This document shows positions 33,017 to 39,804 of a stretch of 39,804 nucleotides of DNA, piece after piece. Source of the stretch: Prevotella sp. GTDB lineage: Bacteria; Bacteroidota; Bacteroidia; Bacteroidales; Bacteroidaceae. Position 1 is the stretch's first letter, and every line of letters begins with the position of its first letter. The stretch is from assembly GCA_017557185.1 (NCBI GenBank), contig JAFZAP010000049.1, positions 1 through 39,804 on the forward strand, given 5' to 3'. The position numbers were made by a program, and so were the translations under genes. The notes beneath the pieces were generated by a model that did no database searches, was not told the DNA's origin, and worked only from the letters and a program-made list of their open reading frames with translations.

Positions 33017-33222
33017 CTTTATATTTTGTAATTGATTCTTTTTGACACCTTTGAATTGAAAAAAACATCAAAAACACCGCTTGTATCGGCTGCGGTCTAT
33101 CGACCTGACGTGTTGTCCTTCCTGTCTGTGCCTGAAAGCAAGCTTTCCGCACATCCCACAAGTACATCACGGTTTTTGCCAAAACTCAGCCGCCACAGCG
33201 GCAAAAACAAAAAAAACTTTTC

Positions 33223-33292
33223 ACCTTACACGTCCGAAGGACAGTTACACGCGACATCGTCGCTTTACACTTCTCCGAATGAAAGAAGGAGA
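33223..33292 (-). repeat. 70-nt inverted repeat R1, right copy
   Basis: Perfect inverted partner of 31134-31203. Together they flank the complete TPR regulator gene, 2019 nt apart. Confidence 0.95.
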
Positions 33293-33294
33293 CT

Positions 33295-33328
33295 TTTTTA
33301 TGTTTTTTCCAGCCGAAGAGGTGATTTC
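33295..33328 (+). repeat. Repeat R2, copy 2
   Basis: Same orientation as copy 1 although the neighbouring R1 is inverted, so the two composite blocks are not a simple inverted duplication. Confidence 0.75.
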
Positions 33329-33450
33329 GCAGAAATGATGGATGTGAGGGTGAGGATCGGGGAGCTTGCTCACCAGAGCTGACTCACTCACAGACATCAA
33401 GGCACGCAGTGCCACCTCTTCGACTGGTGTTTTTTCTGTTTTTTTCTCTC

Positions 33451-33513
33451 TTCACTTTGACCTTCGGTCTTCCTCTGTCGCGACTCGGCATAGCTGGAAT
33501 AAACTCCGCTCTG
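33451..33513 (-). repeat. Dispersed repeat R4, copy 2
   Basis: Inverted relative to 20878-20940. Holds the mini-hairpin GACC-ttc-GGTC. Confidence 0.8.
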
Positions 33514-33769
33514 CCCTCGCTACTCCATCGGTTCACTTCGCGCTTGCGCGGAAAATATTTCTTTCCGCTGCAAAATTACGGAAAAAAAAGCACTCCACAA
33601 AGGGAAAAACACCCCTATTTTGTTACAATTTTTTGGCGATTTATCGTTTGTTAACACGGTTCAAACGCCCTGCCACGCTGGATTTCTTGCGAAAACACCC
33701 CCTCAAAAAACTGTAACAATGTTAATGCGATTTAACACTAAAAACCTTGCAGCATATTCTTTTTTCTCC

Positions 33770-33777
33770 TAACTTTG
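33770..33777 (+). promoter_or_regulatory. -7 box of the three-lipoprotein run
   Basis: TAACTTTG, exact consensus, with TTGC near 33747 about 20 bp upstream. It is 74 nt from the first lipoprotein start. Confidence 0.7.
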
Positions 33778-33851
33778 CCTACGGCAAGCCGAACAAAGCA
33801 TCGGCAACCTCATATAATTAAATAATGTAGAACCAAGAAAACGATAGTGCA

Positions 33852-34652
33852 ATGAAGAAACTAGTTTATCTCCTCTGCTGCCTATTCCTGCTCTCCGCAG
33901 GTTTCGCAGCCTGCTCCAACGAAACAGATGATCCGCCTGAACAACCCAGCTCGCATCAGAACGAAGAGCCTACGGATAGCATCGGAGGTTTCGAAGAAGA
34001 TTCTGCTCTGTTGGAACCAGAGTTTTCTGAAGAGATGGGAAATAACCCAAGGTATGCAAATAACTATCAAACCACAACGGAAGAAAACGGCATGGTGATA
34101 ACACGTGACGCTTTTGGATATATCAAATGGATTTCCTTCTCAAGCGCCATCAGGCCTACGACAGCAACAGAATTGTTTTCCCAATATATGGGGCTTTCAC
34201 CAGATGACTACCAACTTTATTATAAGGAGGATAATTCCTGGATGTCCAGTCCGCTGACCGTTGAACGCTATCATCAGCTATATCGGGGTATCGCTGTCAA
34301 TCAGGGTACATACATCGTGAGGTTCCAAAACGGGAGTGTAACTGACGCCAACGGCAACTACATCAAAGTAGAAAGTCTCGATATCACACCATCTTTCGAT
34401 GTGCAAACAGCAAAGGAAATCTATGCAAAGTATTTGAATGTACTCGTTGACAGAGTGGGTACAAGACAAAATGGCGATGCTCTGATGATTGCAGAGTTCC
34501 CTGTAAAGAAAGGCTCCTCAGAATGGGCACCCCGATTGGTCTATTGCTTGCATGACCGTGAAATGAACGATGAGGGATCTTGCTTCATCGATGCTCACAC
34601 AGGCCGCATTCTCCAAACGTGGTGCAACTACACAGATGAATTAATGGAATAG
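33852..34652 (+). CDS. Lipoprotein with a protease-propeptide-like (FTP/PepSY) domain
   Basis: A 266-residue lipoprotein, Cys21 in SAGFAAC. The acidic residues just after the cysteine (SNETDD) fit a Bacteroidota surface-export signal. Residues about 95-260 look like a fungalysin/thermolysin propeptide followed by PepSY: YHQLYRGIAVNQGTYIVRFQ, then PSFDVQTAKEIYAKYL and LVYCLHDREMNDEGSCFIDA with TGRIL. No catalytic HEXXH domain follows; the protein simply ends. It could be a stand-alone protease inhibitor or chaperone, or the relic of a secreted protease. It is first of three genes whose first 40 residues are nearly the same. Confidence 0.75.
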   Translation: MKKLVYLLCCLFLLSAGFAACSNETDDPPEQPSSHQNEEPTDSIGGFEEDSALLEPEFSEEMGNNPRYANNYQTTTEENGMVITRDAFGYIKWISFSSAIRPTTATELFSQYMGLSPDDYQLYYKEDNSWMSSPLTVERYHQLYRGIAVNQGTYIVRFQNGSVTDANGNYIKVESLDITPSFDVQTAKEIYAKYLNVLVDRVGTRQNGDALMIAEFPVKKGSSEWAPRLVYCLHDREMNDEGSCFIDAHTGRILQTWCNYTDELME

Positions 34653-34677
34653 ATCTCATTCAAATAATCTAACAACA

Positions 34678-36129
34678 ATGAAGAAACTGGTATATATCCT
34701 CAGCTGTCTGTTCCTGCTCTCTGCAGGTTTCGCAGCCTGCTCTTGCGAATCGGAAGATCCGCCAGAACAGCCCAACTCGCATCAGAACGAAACGCCTACT
34801 GTGGATTCTTTGGGAGCAGAGCCCTCGCAAAAGCCCTCGCAAGTTAATAAATCATTATGTGGAAAATGGTATTTGTTCAGACAGGACGGATATGACTACT
34901 CTCTGGAAAGGATTGAACTTGGTGAGGATGGTACTTTTGTTATAAAAACAAAAGGTTATATCCATTCAAGTAGTCCTATAACAGAAAAATGCACATATCG
35001 AATCGCGGAAGATTTCAAGTATGATGAAGAGATGCACATGGACAAAGCTACAGTTTATGTATATCATAGGAAAATCAGTTATAACAGCCATAATGAAAAT
35101 GATTCAACACGTTGTGACTTCTATCTAAAAGGCGACACTCTGATGTTCAGATACTACGAACCCTCTGACAGCTACTTTTTCAATTTCCTAGTTAATGCAG
35201 GTTCAAAACCTGAGAAATGGTATGTTAGGGACACAAAAGTAGACGACACCTATACTACTATCTCGCCTATTAAGGTGAGCAGTGAAGTAGAAGCCTTTTT
35301 CAATGAGGCTCTGCCCACCTTCTGTGATTCAGCTGTCATAGGCGACTGGGTCAAATACATTGGCGACTTCCAGTTCCTTGATCCTGTGGAACTCATGGGT
35401 TACAGCATCATCAGCGACCAAGAAACATTCGAGGCAAAGTATGTCGGCAACAAGACATTACCTCAAATTGATTTCAATAAGTACTCCTTCGTTTTTGGAC
35501 GTTATTTTTTAGGCATAGATGAAACTATCAATTATATTGACATTCAACCTGTCAATAACGACTATTATATTGTGCTGCACACTACTGATCCGTCATTTAA
35601 CTATTATGATGTATCATACTCAACAGACGAGCCTCATTGGTATTATAGCGGTATAGAAGGAAGACTCAAATCGTTCTGGGGTATCTTCCCTAAAGACCTA
35701 CCGGATATTTGGTGTGTATTCTCTGAAAAAAAATGTGACGGGAGAAAAGAACCTATTGAGGCAAGCAGCACTATAAAGGCTTTTTTTGAAGCGAACCTAT
35801 ACAACTCTTTCTTTAATGATGTAGAAAAAGGAAGGGACACTTGTCTTGTAGTAAATAGCCAAAAGGAACTTGCCGCCATCTATTCTGGTTCTGATGCCCT
35901 ACCCGACATAAACTTCAACACGCAAACACTTGTCATCGGAAAAGCTCTCAGGCCAACGGGCAAATACGTTGTGAAATACCAAGTAATACTAAAAGTGGAT
36001 GGAAAGACCTTTCTTTTTATCAAGATAGGTGATTCATCTGGCAGCACAACACTCTGGGACATGTACTACTGGGGACTCTATCCCAAATTCGAAGAACATA
36101 TAGATTGTGTAATGATAAGTCAAGAATAA
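34678..36129 (+). CDS. Lipoprotein with lipocalin-like region and two copies of a novel domain
   Basis: A 483-residue lipoprotein with the shared leader and Cys21. Residues about 58-180 (LCGKWYLFRQDGYDYSLERI ... CDFYLKGDTLMFRYYEP) resemble a lipocalin-like beta-barrel. Then come two diverged copies of a roughly 125-residue unit: one at about 200-345 (SSEVEAFFNEALP, SDQETFEAKYVGNKTLPQID, FWGIFPKDLP) and one at about 360-483 (SSTIKAFFEANLYN, NSQKELAAIYSGSDALPDIN, YYWGLYPKFE). The same unit occurs once in the next gene. The function is unknown. The gap to the previous gene is 25 nt and to the next gene is 6 nt, so they form an operon. Confidence 0.8.
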   Translation: MKKLVYILSCLFLLSAGFAACSCESEDPPEQPNSHQNETPTVDSLGAEPSQKPSQVNKSLCGKWYLFRQDGYDYSLERIELGEDGTFVIKTKGYIHSSSPITEKCTYRIAEDFKYDEEMHMDKATVYVYHRKISYNSHNENDSTRCDFYLKGDTLMFRYYEPSDSYFFNFLVNAGSKPEKWYVRDTKVDDTYTTISPIKVSSEVEAFFNEALPTFCDSAVIGDWVKYIGDFQFLDPVELMGYSIISDQETFEAKYVGNKTLPQIDFNKYSFVFGRYFLGIDETINYIDIQPVNNDYYIVLHTTDPSFNYYDVSYSTDEPHWYYSGIEGRLKSFWGIFPKDLPDIWCVFSEKKCDGRKEPIEASSTIKAFFEANLYNSFFNDVEKGRDTCLVVNSQKELAAIYSGSDALPDINFNTQTLVIGKALRPTGKYVVKYQVILKVDGKTFLFIKIGDSSGSTTLWDMYYWGLYPKFEEHIDCVMISQE

Positions 36130-36135
36130 GTTAAT

Positions 36136-36747
36136 ATGAAGAAACTGGTTTATATCCTCAGCTGCCTGTTCCTGCTCTCCGCAGGTTTCGCAGCCTGCTC
36201 CAGCGAAACAGATGATCCGCCAGAACAACCGAGTTCGCATCAGAACGAAACACCTGTGGACAGCATCGCAGTTAACAACGACACTACGGAGGTTGATTCA
36301 ACGGAAGCGTATACCATCATTTCCGCTGTCTCTGCCAGCGAGGAGGTGAAAGCGTTCTTCGATGAGATGTTGCCTTATTTGCCTATTTTGCCTCTGGAAC
36401 TTTCTCCATTCTCATTCTCGCCAAGTAAGGAAAGCGAATTCTTTGTCATCAACAGCGAGCAAGAACTGCGCGACATATATAAAGGCGAAAAACCTCTCCC
36501 TCAACTGGATTTTGAACAAAACACTCTGATTATAGGTCAGAAGCTTATGCCTGGTGCATCTTTCCACTTGGAATCCGTTGAATTACGAGTTTATGACGAT
36601 AGTAGTGTTTTGGCCATCTACACCCGTGAACCGCCATATCGATATGCAACATTGTATAATCTCTACTTCTGGGGACTATTCCCCAAGATAGAAAACAACA
36701 TTTCTAATCTCATACAAATCAACCGGAAGGAGGAACTTGTTGAATAA
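36136..36747 (+). CDS. Lipoprotein with a single copy of the same novel domain
   Basis: A 203-residue lipoprotein with the shared leader (MKKLVYILSCLFLLSAGFAA then Cys21). Residues about 70-200 match the repeated unit of the preceding gene: ASEEVKAFFDEMLP, INSEQELRDIYKGEKPLPQL, NTLIIGQKLMPG and YFWGLFPKIENNI. The conserved skeleton is AFF, a short-chain E-L-xx-IY-xG region, LPQLDF, and WGLFPK near the C-terminus. It begins 6 nt after the preceding gene. The domain is not one I recognise. Confidence 0.8.
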   Translation: MKKLVYILSCLFLLSAGFAACSSETDDPPEQPSSHQNETPVDSIAVNNDTTEVDSTEAYTIISAVSASEEVKAFFDEMLPYLPILPLELSPFSFSPSKESEFFVINSEQELRDIYKGEKPLPQLDFEQNTLIIGQKLMPGASFHLESVELRVYDDSSVLAIYTREPPYRYATLYNLYFWGLFPKIENNISNLIQINRKEELVE

Positions 36748-36755
36748 GGCGAGCT

Positions 36756-36801
36756 GGAGAATAAAAAAGAAAAAAAACGTTCTTTCTTTTTGTATTCTCC
36801 T
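36756..36801. repeat. 17-18-nt inverted repeat after the lipoprotein run
   Basis: GGAGAATAAAAAAGAAA (36756-36772) is mirrored by 36784-36801. It is AT-rich, could act as a weak terminator, and its right arm overlaps the -33 region of the next promoter. Confidence 0.6.
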
Positions 36802-36812
36802 CGTTTAATCGT

Positions 36813-36820
36813 ATCTTTGC
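36813..36820 (+). promoter_or_regulatory. -7 box of the 36855 gene
   Basis: TATCTTTG with TTTG at 36790-36793, 19 bp spacing, the same geometry as the HAD operon promoter. Confidence 0.75.
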
Positions 36821-36854
36821 AGCGCTTTTGGAAGAACAACGCTTATTATAAATA

Positions 36855-37532
36855 ATGTATAAAGAAATGAGAACAATGATATTAGGTGTGTTGCTGCTAA
36901 TGACCATCAATGTTAGCGGGCAATGCTGTTACTGCAATACCTACGAGGACTTCCTTGGAGGGCAGTGGGAAAAGCTCGATACAGTCTACTGCAATAGTCA
37001 TAGCAAGAGCCGGCAACTCTGGTGGGGCGGCAACGACTTCACGCTGACAACTGGCGATGCAGCGACCGACAGAATTCTGAAAAGGGAGGCTTTTGTGGTC
37101 ATGCAGGCCGACACGCTTTATGTGAACTGCCGTAACTTGGTGTTTGAGAAAACCCGCTTCGGCAGCGGATATACCAAAGCGAAGCGCATCGGTCGGCAGA
37201 GTCTGTTGTTCGTTAACAGAATAATTGGAAGCGACGCGGCAGGCCAGTCAATGGGAGCGAGGTTTGCATTGGGAGCCATCGGCGGTGCTATCGCCGCAGC
37301 AGACCAAATGAAGCAGCAAGTGTGTTACGTCATCTCCTGGGGACCTGAAGAAGGAAAACTACTCATCCCCATACGACTGGTAGACGACGAATTGGTGGAC
37401 AAAATGGTTACCGATAAAGACTTAATTCGTGAGTACTATTCTGAAAAAAACAAACAGAACCGTATTCTTGCCAATCATGTTATGCCTATTCTTGAGAAGG
37501 CAGGACTCTTTGAACAGCAACCCCAAGAATAA
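36855..37532 (+). CDS. Secreted hypothetical protein
   Basis: A 225-residue protein with a signal peptide ending in NVSGQ (about residue 22). The mature N-terminus is CCYCNTYEDFLGGQWEKLDT. A Gly/Ala-rich hydrophobic stretch is present at about residues 135-155 (ARFALGAIGGAIAAADQM). An ordinary Met at residue 5 (MRTMILG) is an alternative start. It resembles small Bacteroidota proteins of unknown function, tentatively the DUF6563 type, but I cannot confirm that. It has its own promoter and stands alone. Confidence 0.75.
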   Translation: MYKEMRTMILGVLLLMTINVSGQCCYCNTYEDFLGGQWEKLDTVYCNSHSKSRQLWWGGNDFTLTTGDAATDRILKREAFVVMQADTLYVNCRNLVFEKTRFGSGYTKAKRIGRQSLLFVNRIIGSDAAGQSMGARFALGAIGGAIAAADQMKQQVCYVISWGPEEGKLLIPIRLVDDELVDKMVTDKDLIREYYSEKNKQNRILANHVMPILEKAGLFEQQPQE

Positions 37533-37645
37533 GGCATTGATATAAGAGAGGACCAGATAGAGCACGGAAAGTGCGACAGAACACAGCCAAGGGCGAGGAA
37601 CTCCAATTCCGTTAGGCAAACTCATTTCGGAAAAGTATTATTTCG

Positions 37646-37653
37646 TATTTTTG
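37646..37653 (+). promoter_or_regulatory. -7 box of the PorT-like gene
   Basis: TATTTTTG, followed by C, 33 nt before the preferred ATG at 37687. It lies over the alternative upstream start at 37651, which is therefore rejected. Confidence 0.65.
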
Positions 37654-37686
37654 CAGTATGATTACAAACTTAAAAAAGATATATCT

Positions 37687-38463
37687 ATGAGGAGGATATT
37701 ACTATTTGCGCTGCTGTTGCTGGTAGCATTGGGCAGTAATGCACAAACAGAGAAAGGTCGGTTGACGATACAGCCGCGAGTAGGAATGACGCTTTCCAGT
37801 TTTACGGGCGGCGGCAGTGGCTTATCAGGAGGGAGATTCGGCATTGTCATTGCTGGCCACGGAGGTCTTACAGGGAAGTTCGGTTTTACGGGTGGTGTAG
37901 ACTTGGAATACGGACTGAGCGACTTGTGGTCTGTGTCAGTTGGCATGGGCTATACACAGTTAGGTGCCCGGGACGATTGCAATACTGCTATGGAAGGTTC
38001 TCTTACTGACGGACAACAGAACTACCAGATAATCATGACTGGCAAAAACGACATGAAATATAGTCTCGATTATCTTACAGTCCCAGTAACCATTGCTCTC
38101 TATCCCTATAGAGGATTATCACTACGTACAGGCTTGCAGTTAGGTTTATGTCTGAGTGCTCATGCCGAGGGCTCTTACTATGTGGAAACAATGCATATGG
38201 TGCCAGGTCATTCCAAGCAGAGCTTTCCATCATGGCAGACTCCTACACATATAGAATCGGCAATAGATGGTGACATTGGACATAACGTGCGCAAGCTGGA
38301 CCTGGGCATTCCTGTTGGCCTCGCCTATGAATATGAGAACTTCGTGCTGGATGCCCGTTATGTGTTTGGTCTGCTCAATCTGAGCAAGATTAGGCATGAT
38401 GGACACATGCGTAACAGCGTGTTCTCGCTGACGCTGGGCTACAAGTTTAAAGTAACTAAATAG
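37687..38463 (+). CDS. Outer-membrane beta-barrel protein (PorT-like family)
   Basis: A 258-residue exported protein. The signal peptide is MRRILLFALLLLVALGSNAQ. After it come Gly-rich loops and amphipathic strands typical of the PorT/OMP_b-brl_2 family: RVGMTLSSFTGG, GVDLEYGLSDLWSVSVGMGY, DYLTVPVTIALYPYRGLSLR and the closing FSLTLGYKFKV. The YLTVPVTIAL and GLxLG features are characteristic. A structural or gliding/secretion role is possible, but the short form is common and diverse. The hairpin at 38495-38531 may end the transcript. Confidence 0.85.
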   Translation: MRRILLFALLLLVALGSNAQTEKGRLTIQPRVGMTLSSFTGGGSGLSGGRFGIVIAGHGGLTGKFGFTGGVDLEYGLSDLWSVSVGMGYTQLGARDDCNTAMEGSLTDGQQNYQIIMTGKNDMKYSLDYLTVPVTIALYPYRGLSLRTGLQLGLCLSAHAEGSYYVETMHMVPGHSKQSFPSWQTPTHIESAIDGDIGHNVRKLDLGIPVGLAYEYENFVLDARYVFGLLNLSKIRHDGHMRNSVFSLTLGYKFKVTK

Positions 38464-38494
38464 CGATATCATTCAATTCTCAAGATGATATGAC

Positions 38495-38531
38495 GGGCGC
38501 TGGCTTTGGCCGAAAGGTTAGACCGGCGCCC
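38495..38531 (+). terminator. Possible terminator after the PorT-like gene
   Basis: GGGCGC-T-GG pairs with CC-G-GCGCCC (38523-38531) and is followed by ACTTTTAGG. The tail is weak, so it may also be structural. Confidence 0.5.
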
Positions 38532-38606
38532 ACTTTTAGGTAAAGAAGTATAGATAGTCGTGATTTAATGAGAATCTCGCGACTGGGGAAAACACTATTT
38601 CATTGA

Positions 38607-39635
38607 TCAATTGTCATTCTTGGCTTTGTCGTCTTCTTGTTCCACGATTCTTCTTTCCAAATCCTCAAGCATCTTCAGATCATCGTCATCGGCTGTTTGC
38701 GCCTCCAACTGTTTGCGTTTGGTATTGAAAACATCATAGACCTGCTTGACAGTTTCTTCTGCTTCATAGTTTGTAATACTGCCGGCACCTTGCAGAATGT
38801 CTTTTTCTTGGAATGTCAGCAAGCTGTCCACATTCTTGCGCCAATAGTCAAGTGTGAGGTCACGGCGACCCTTCACCCGTTCTTCGGCGCTTGTCAGGAA
38901 GATATCCACCAAACGATTCAAAGAGTCTATTTCCTCATTCTGCAGATAGTTCTTGGCTATGATAACATCACCTTTTCTGACAATGCTGCCTTTCCAAGTA
39001 GTGAGTCCCATATTGGGCTGGGTGGCATCTGCCCGACTGACAATCAATTCGGCAGCTGTCTTATGAGTAACGGCATAGAGCAGTTTGTTCTGCGTCTCGG
39101 CAAAGAACATCTGAGTTGCCTTGTCGCTCTTTTCATAGTCGCTGCTTAGTGCAAAGAGGTCGCGTATCTTCTGATAGAAGCGTTTTTCCGACGCCCGGAT
39201 ATCACGGATGCGCAGCAGTAATTCATCGAAGTAGTCGGGGCGTCCGTCAGGATTCTTCAGGCGTTCATCGTCCATCGTAAAACCTTTCACAAGATATTCC
39301 GTCAGATGCTCTGTGGCCCACTGTCTGAACTGTGTACCACGGACGCCTCGCACCCTATAGCCAACGGCTATAATCATCTCAAGTGAGTAGAATACCACAT
39401 TGTAGTTCTTGCCATCAGCTGCAGTTGTTAAGAAATTCTTAACTACTGAAATTTCTGCTAACTCTTTTTCTTTCAATATGTTAGCTATATGCATACTGAT
39501 GTTGGGTTTCGAGGTGGCAAAAAGTTCCGCCATCTGTTGCTGGTTCAGCCATATCTTGCCATCCTTAGCCAAGAGGGCTACTGATGCACGCCCGTCGGCT
39601 GTTCTATATATGATGATATTCTGCTGTTCGTTCAT
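38607..39635 (-). CDS. RhuM-family protein
   Basis: A 342-residue cytoplasmic protein of the virulence RhuM/PF13310 family. The N-terminal half has a winged-helix-like region (LNQQQMAELFATSKPNISMH), the family signature VGYRVRGVRGTQFRQWAT (about residues 92-109) and EYLVKGFTMDDERLKNPDG. A charged helical C-terminus follows, with acidic residues (TADDDDLKMLEDLERRI). RhuM proteins are scattered among pathogenicity islands and mobile regions. The molecular function is unknown. Its start is fixed by a promoter box only 5 nt away. Confidence 0.92.
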   Translation of the reverse strand: MNEQQNIIIYRTADGRASVALLAKDGKIWLNQQQMAELFATSKPNISMHIANILKEKELAEISVVKNFLTTAADGKNYNVVFYSLEMIIAVGYRVRGVRGTQFRQWATEHLTEYLVKGFTMDDERLKNPDGRPDYFDELLLRIRDIRASEKRFYQKIRDLFALSSDYEKSDKATQMFFAETQNKLLYAVTHKTAAELIVSRADATQPNMGLTTWKGSIVRKGDVIIAKNYLQNEEIDSLNRLVDIFLTSAEERVKGRRDLTLDYWRKNVDSLLTFQEKDILQGAGSITNYEAEETVKQVYDVFNTKRKQLEAQTADDDDLKMLEDLERRIVEQEDDKAKNDN

Positions 39636-39640
39636 AAGTG

Positions 39641-39648
39641 CAAAGTTA
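39641..39648 (-). promoter_or_regulatory. -7 box of the RhuM gene
   Basis: The minus strand reads TAACTTTG, exact consensus, with only 5 nt to the ATG at 39635, suggesting a leaderless transcript. Confidence 0.75.
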
Positions 39649-39804
39649 CGAATAAGTGAGGAGAAAACAAAATAAAATTGTTTTTATTTTGGGAGCTATA
39701 TACAATTAGACCCTCCGAACTTTTTAGACAAACGAAACAGACGGACAGATGTTTTTTACCCACAGATTCCACTGATGACGCAGATTTTTTTCAACACAAA
39801 TTCC

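Larger units (their letters stand above)
33017..33851. other. 835-nt repeat-rich region between divergent regulator and lipoprotein genes
   Basis: Contains R1 right copy, R2 copy 2, R4 copy 2, a hairpin CGCGC-tt-GCGCG at about 33539-33550, a minus-strand box TAATTTTG at 33571-33578 pointing toward the distant TPR gene, and the plus-strand promoter of the lipoprotein run. No open frame here has credible coding character. Confidence 0.65.

Noticed and set aside
31134-33292. The 70-nt inverted repeats as ends of an insertion sequence or composite transposon
   Set aside because: No transposase lies between them, R1 is a hairpin-word repeat in style, and no target duplication is visible.
24248-33292. 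CRISPR array in the repeat-rich intergenic regions
   Set aside because: Repeats are six-base words with hairpins and have no constant 24-40-nt repeat, no regular spacers and no cas genes.
33366-33716. Open frame with the peptide DLRSSSVAT...WNK, also seen near 20950
   Set aside because: The similarity comes from translating nucleotide repeat R4 and is not a conserved gene.
39760-39804. Start of a CACAGATT-type repeat at the window end
   Set aside because: Only one or two partial units are visible before the sequence stops, so a repeat cannot be supported.

Overview
The window reads as a chromosomal segment of a member of the Bacteroidota, most likely Prevotella or a close relative. The support is: promoters of the TAnnTTTG type instead of sigma70 boxes, almost no Shine-Dalgarno sequences, many lipoproteins and outer-membrane beta-barrels, a C-terminal tail resembling a type IX secretion signal, and a GH92/GH125/GH130 glycan-degradation cluster. 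No rRNA, tRNA, CRISPR array or intact insertion sequence was found.

Layout. 1-393 is the 3' end of gyrB with its terminator. 1137-2315 is a lipoprotein gene flanked by a dispersed repeat. 2622-4277 (minus) is a BlaI-type repressor and a BlaR-type metallopeptidase fused to a TonB C-terminal domain, with two identical-format operators upstream. 4447-5256 (minus) is a lipoprotein. 5464-10032 (minus) is an outer-membrane barrel gene, preceded by a tightly overlapping ECF sigma factor / membrane coiled-coil protein / exported protein operon. 10309-13542 (minus) is a giant multi-cofactor FAD/Fe-S oxidoreductase. xerD (minus) and aroQ plus an O-methyltransferase gene (plus) diverge at about 14.6 kb. 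A small porin (minus) and a 1448-residue CotH/lamin-tail secreted protein (plus) diverge at about 16.4 kb. prmC-recX (minus) diverges from a HAD phosphatase-ribF-CPBP protease-pyridoxal kinase operon (plus). 26125-31095 is the mannoside cluster. 31361-33016 (minus) is a TPR/transmembrane/HTH regulator. 33852-36747 is a run of three lipoproteins that share one leader. Then come a small secreted protein, a PorT-like barrel and a RhuM-family protein (minus).

How genes work together. GH92 and GH125 would trim alpha-mannose from high-mannose N-glycans, and GH130 would phosphorolyse the remaining Man-beta-1,4-GlcNAc core. BlaI with the BlaR/TonB fusion should form a self-regulated envelope-signalling pair. 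The sigma factor operon looks like a cell-surface signalling unit.

The most unusual property of the window is its load of short modular repeats. Several families are built from a constant six-base word alternating with tiny perfect hairpins that have 3-nt loops. One 70-nt copy pair forms perfect inverted repeats around the TPR regulator. Other palindromic elements sit in frame inside conserved enzymes (the FAD oxidoreductase, GH130, prmC, ribF) and in the membrane protein of the sigma operon. One insertion has duplicated the 3' end of the CotH gene, stop codon included.
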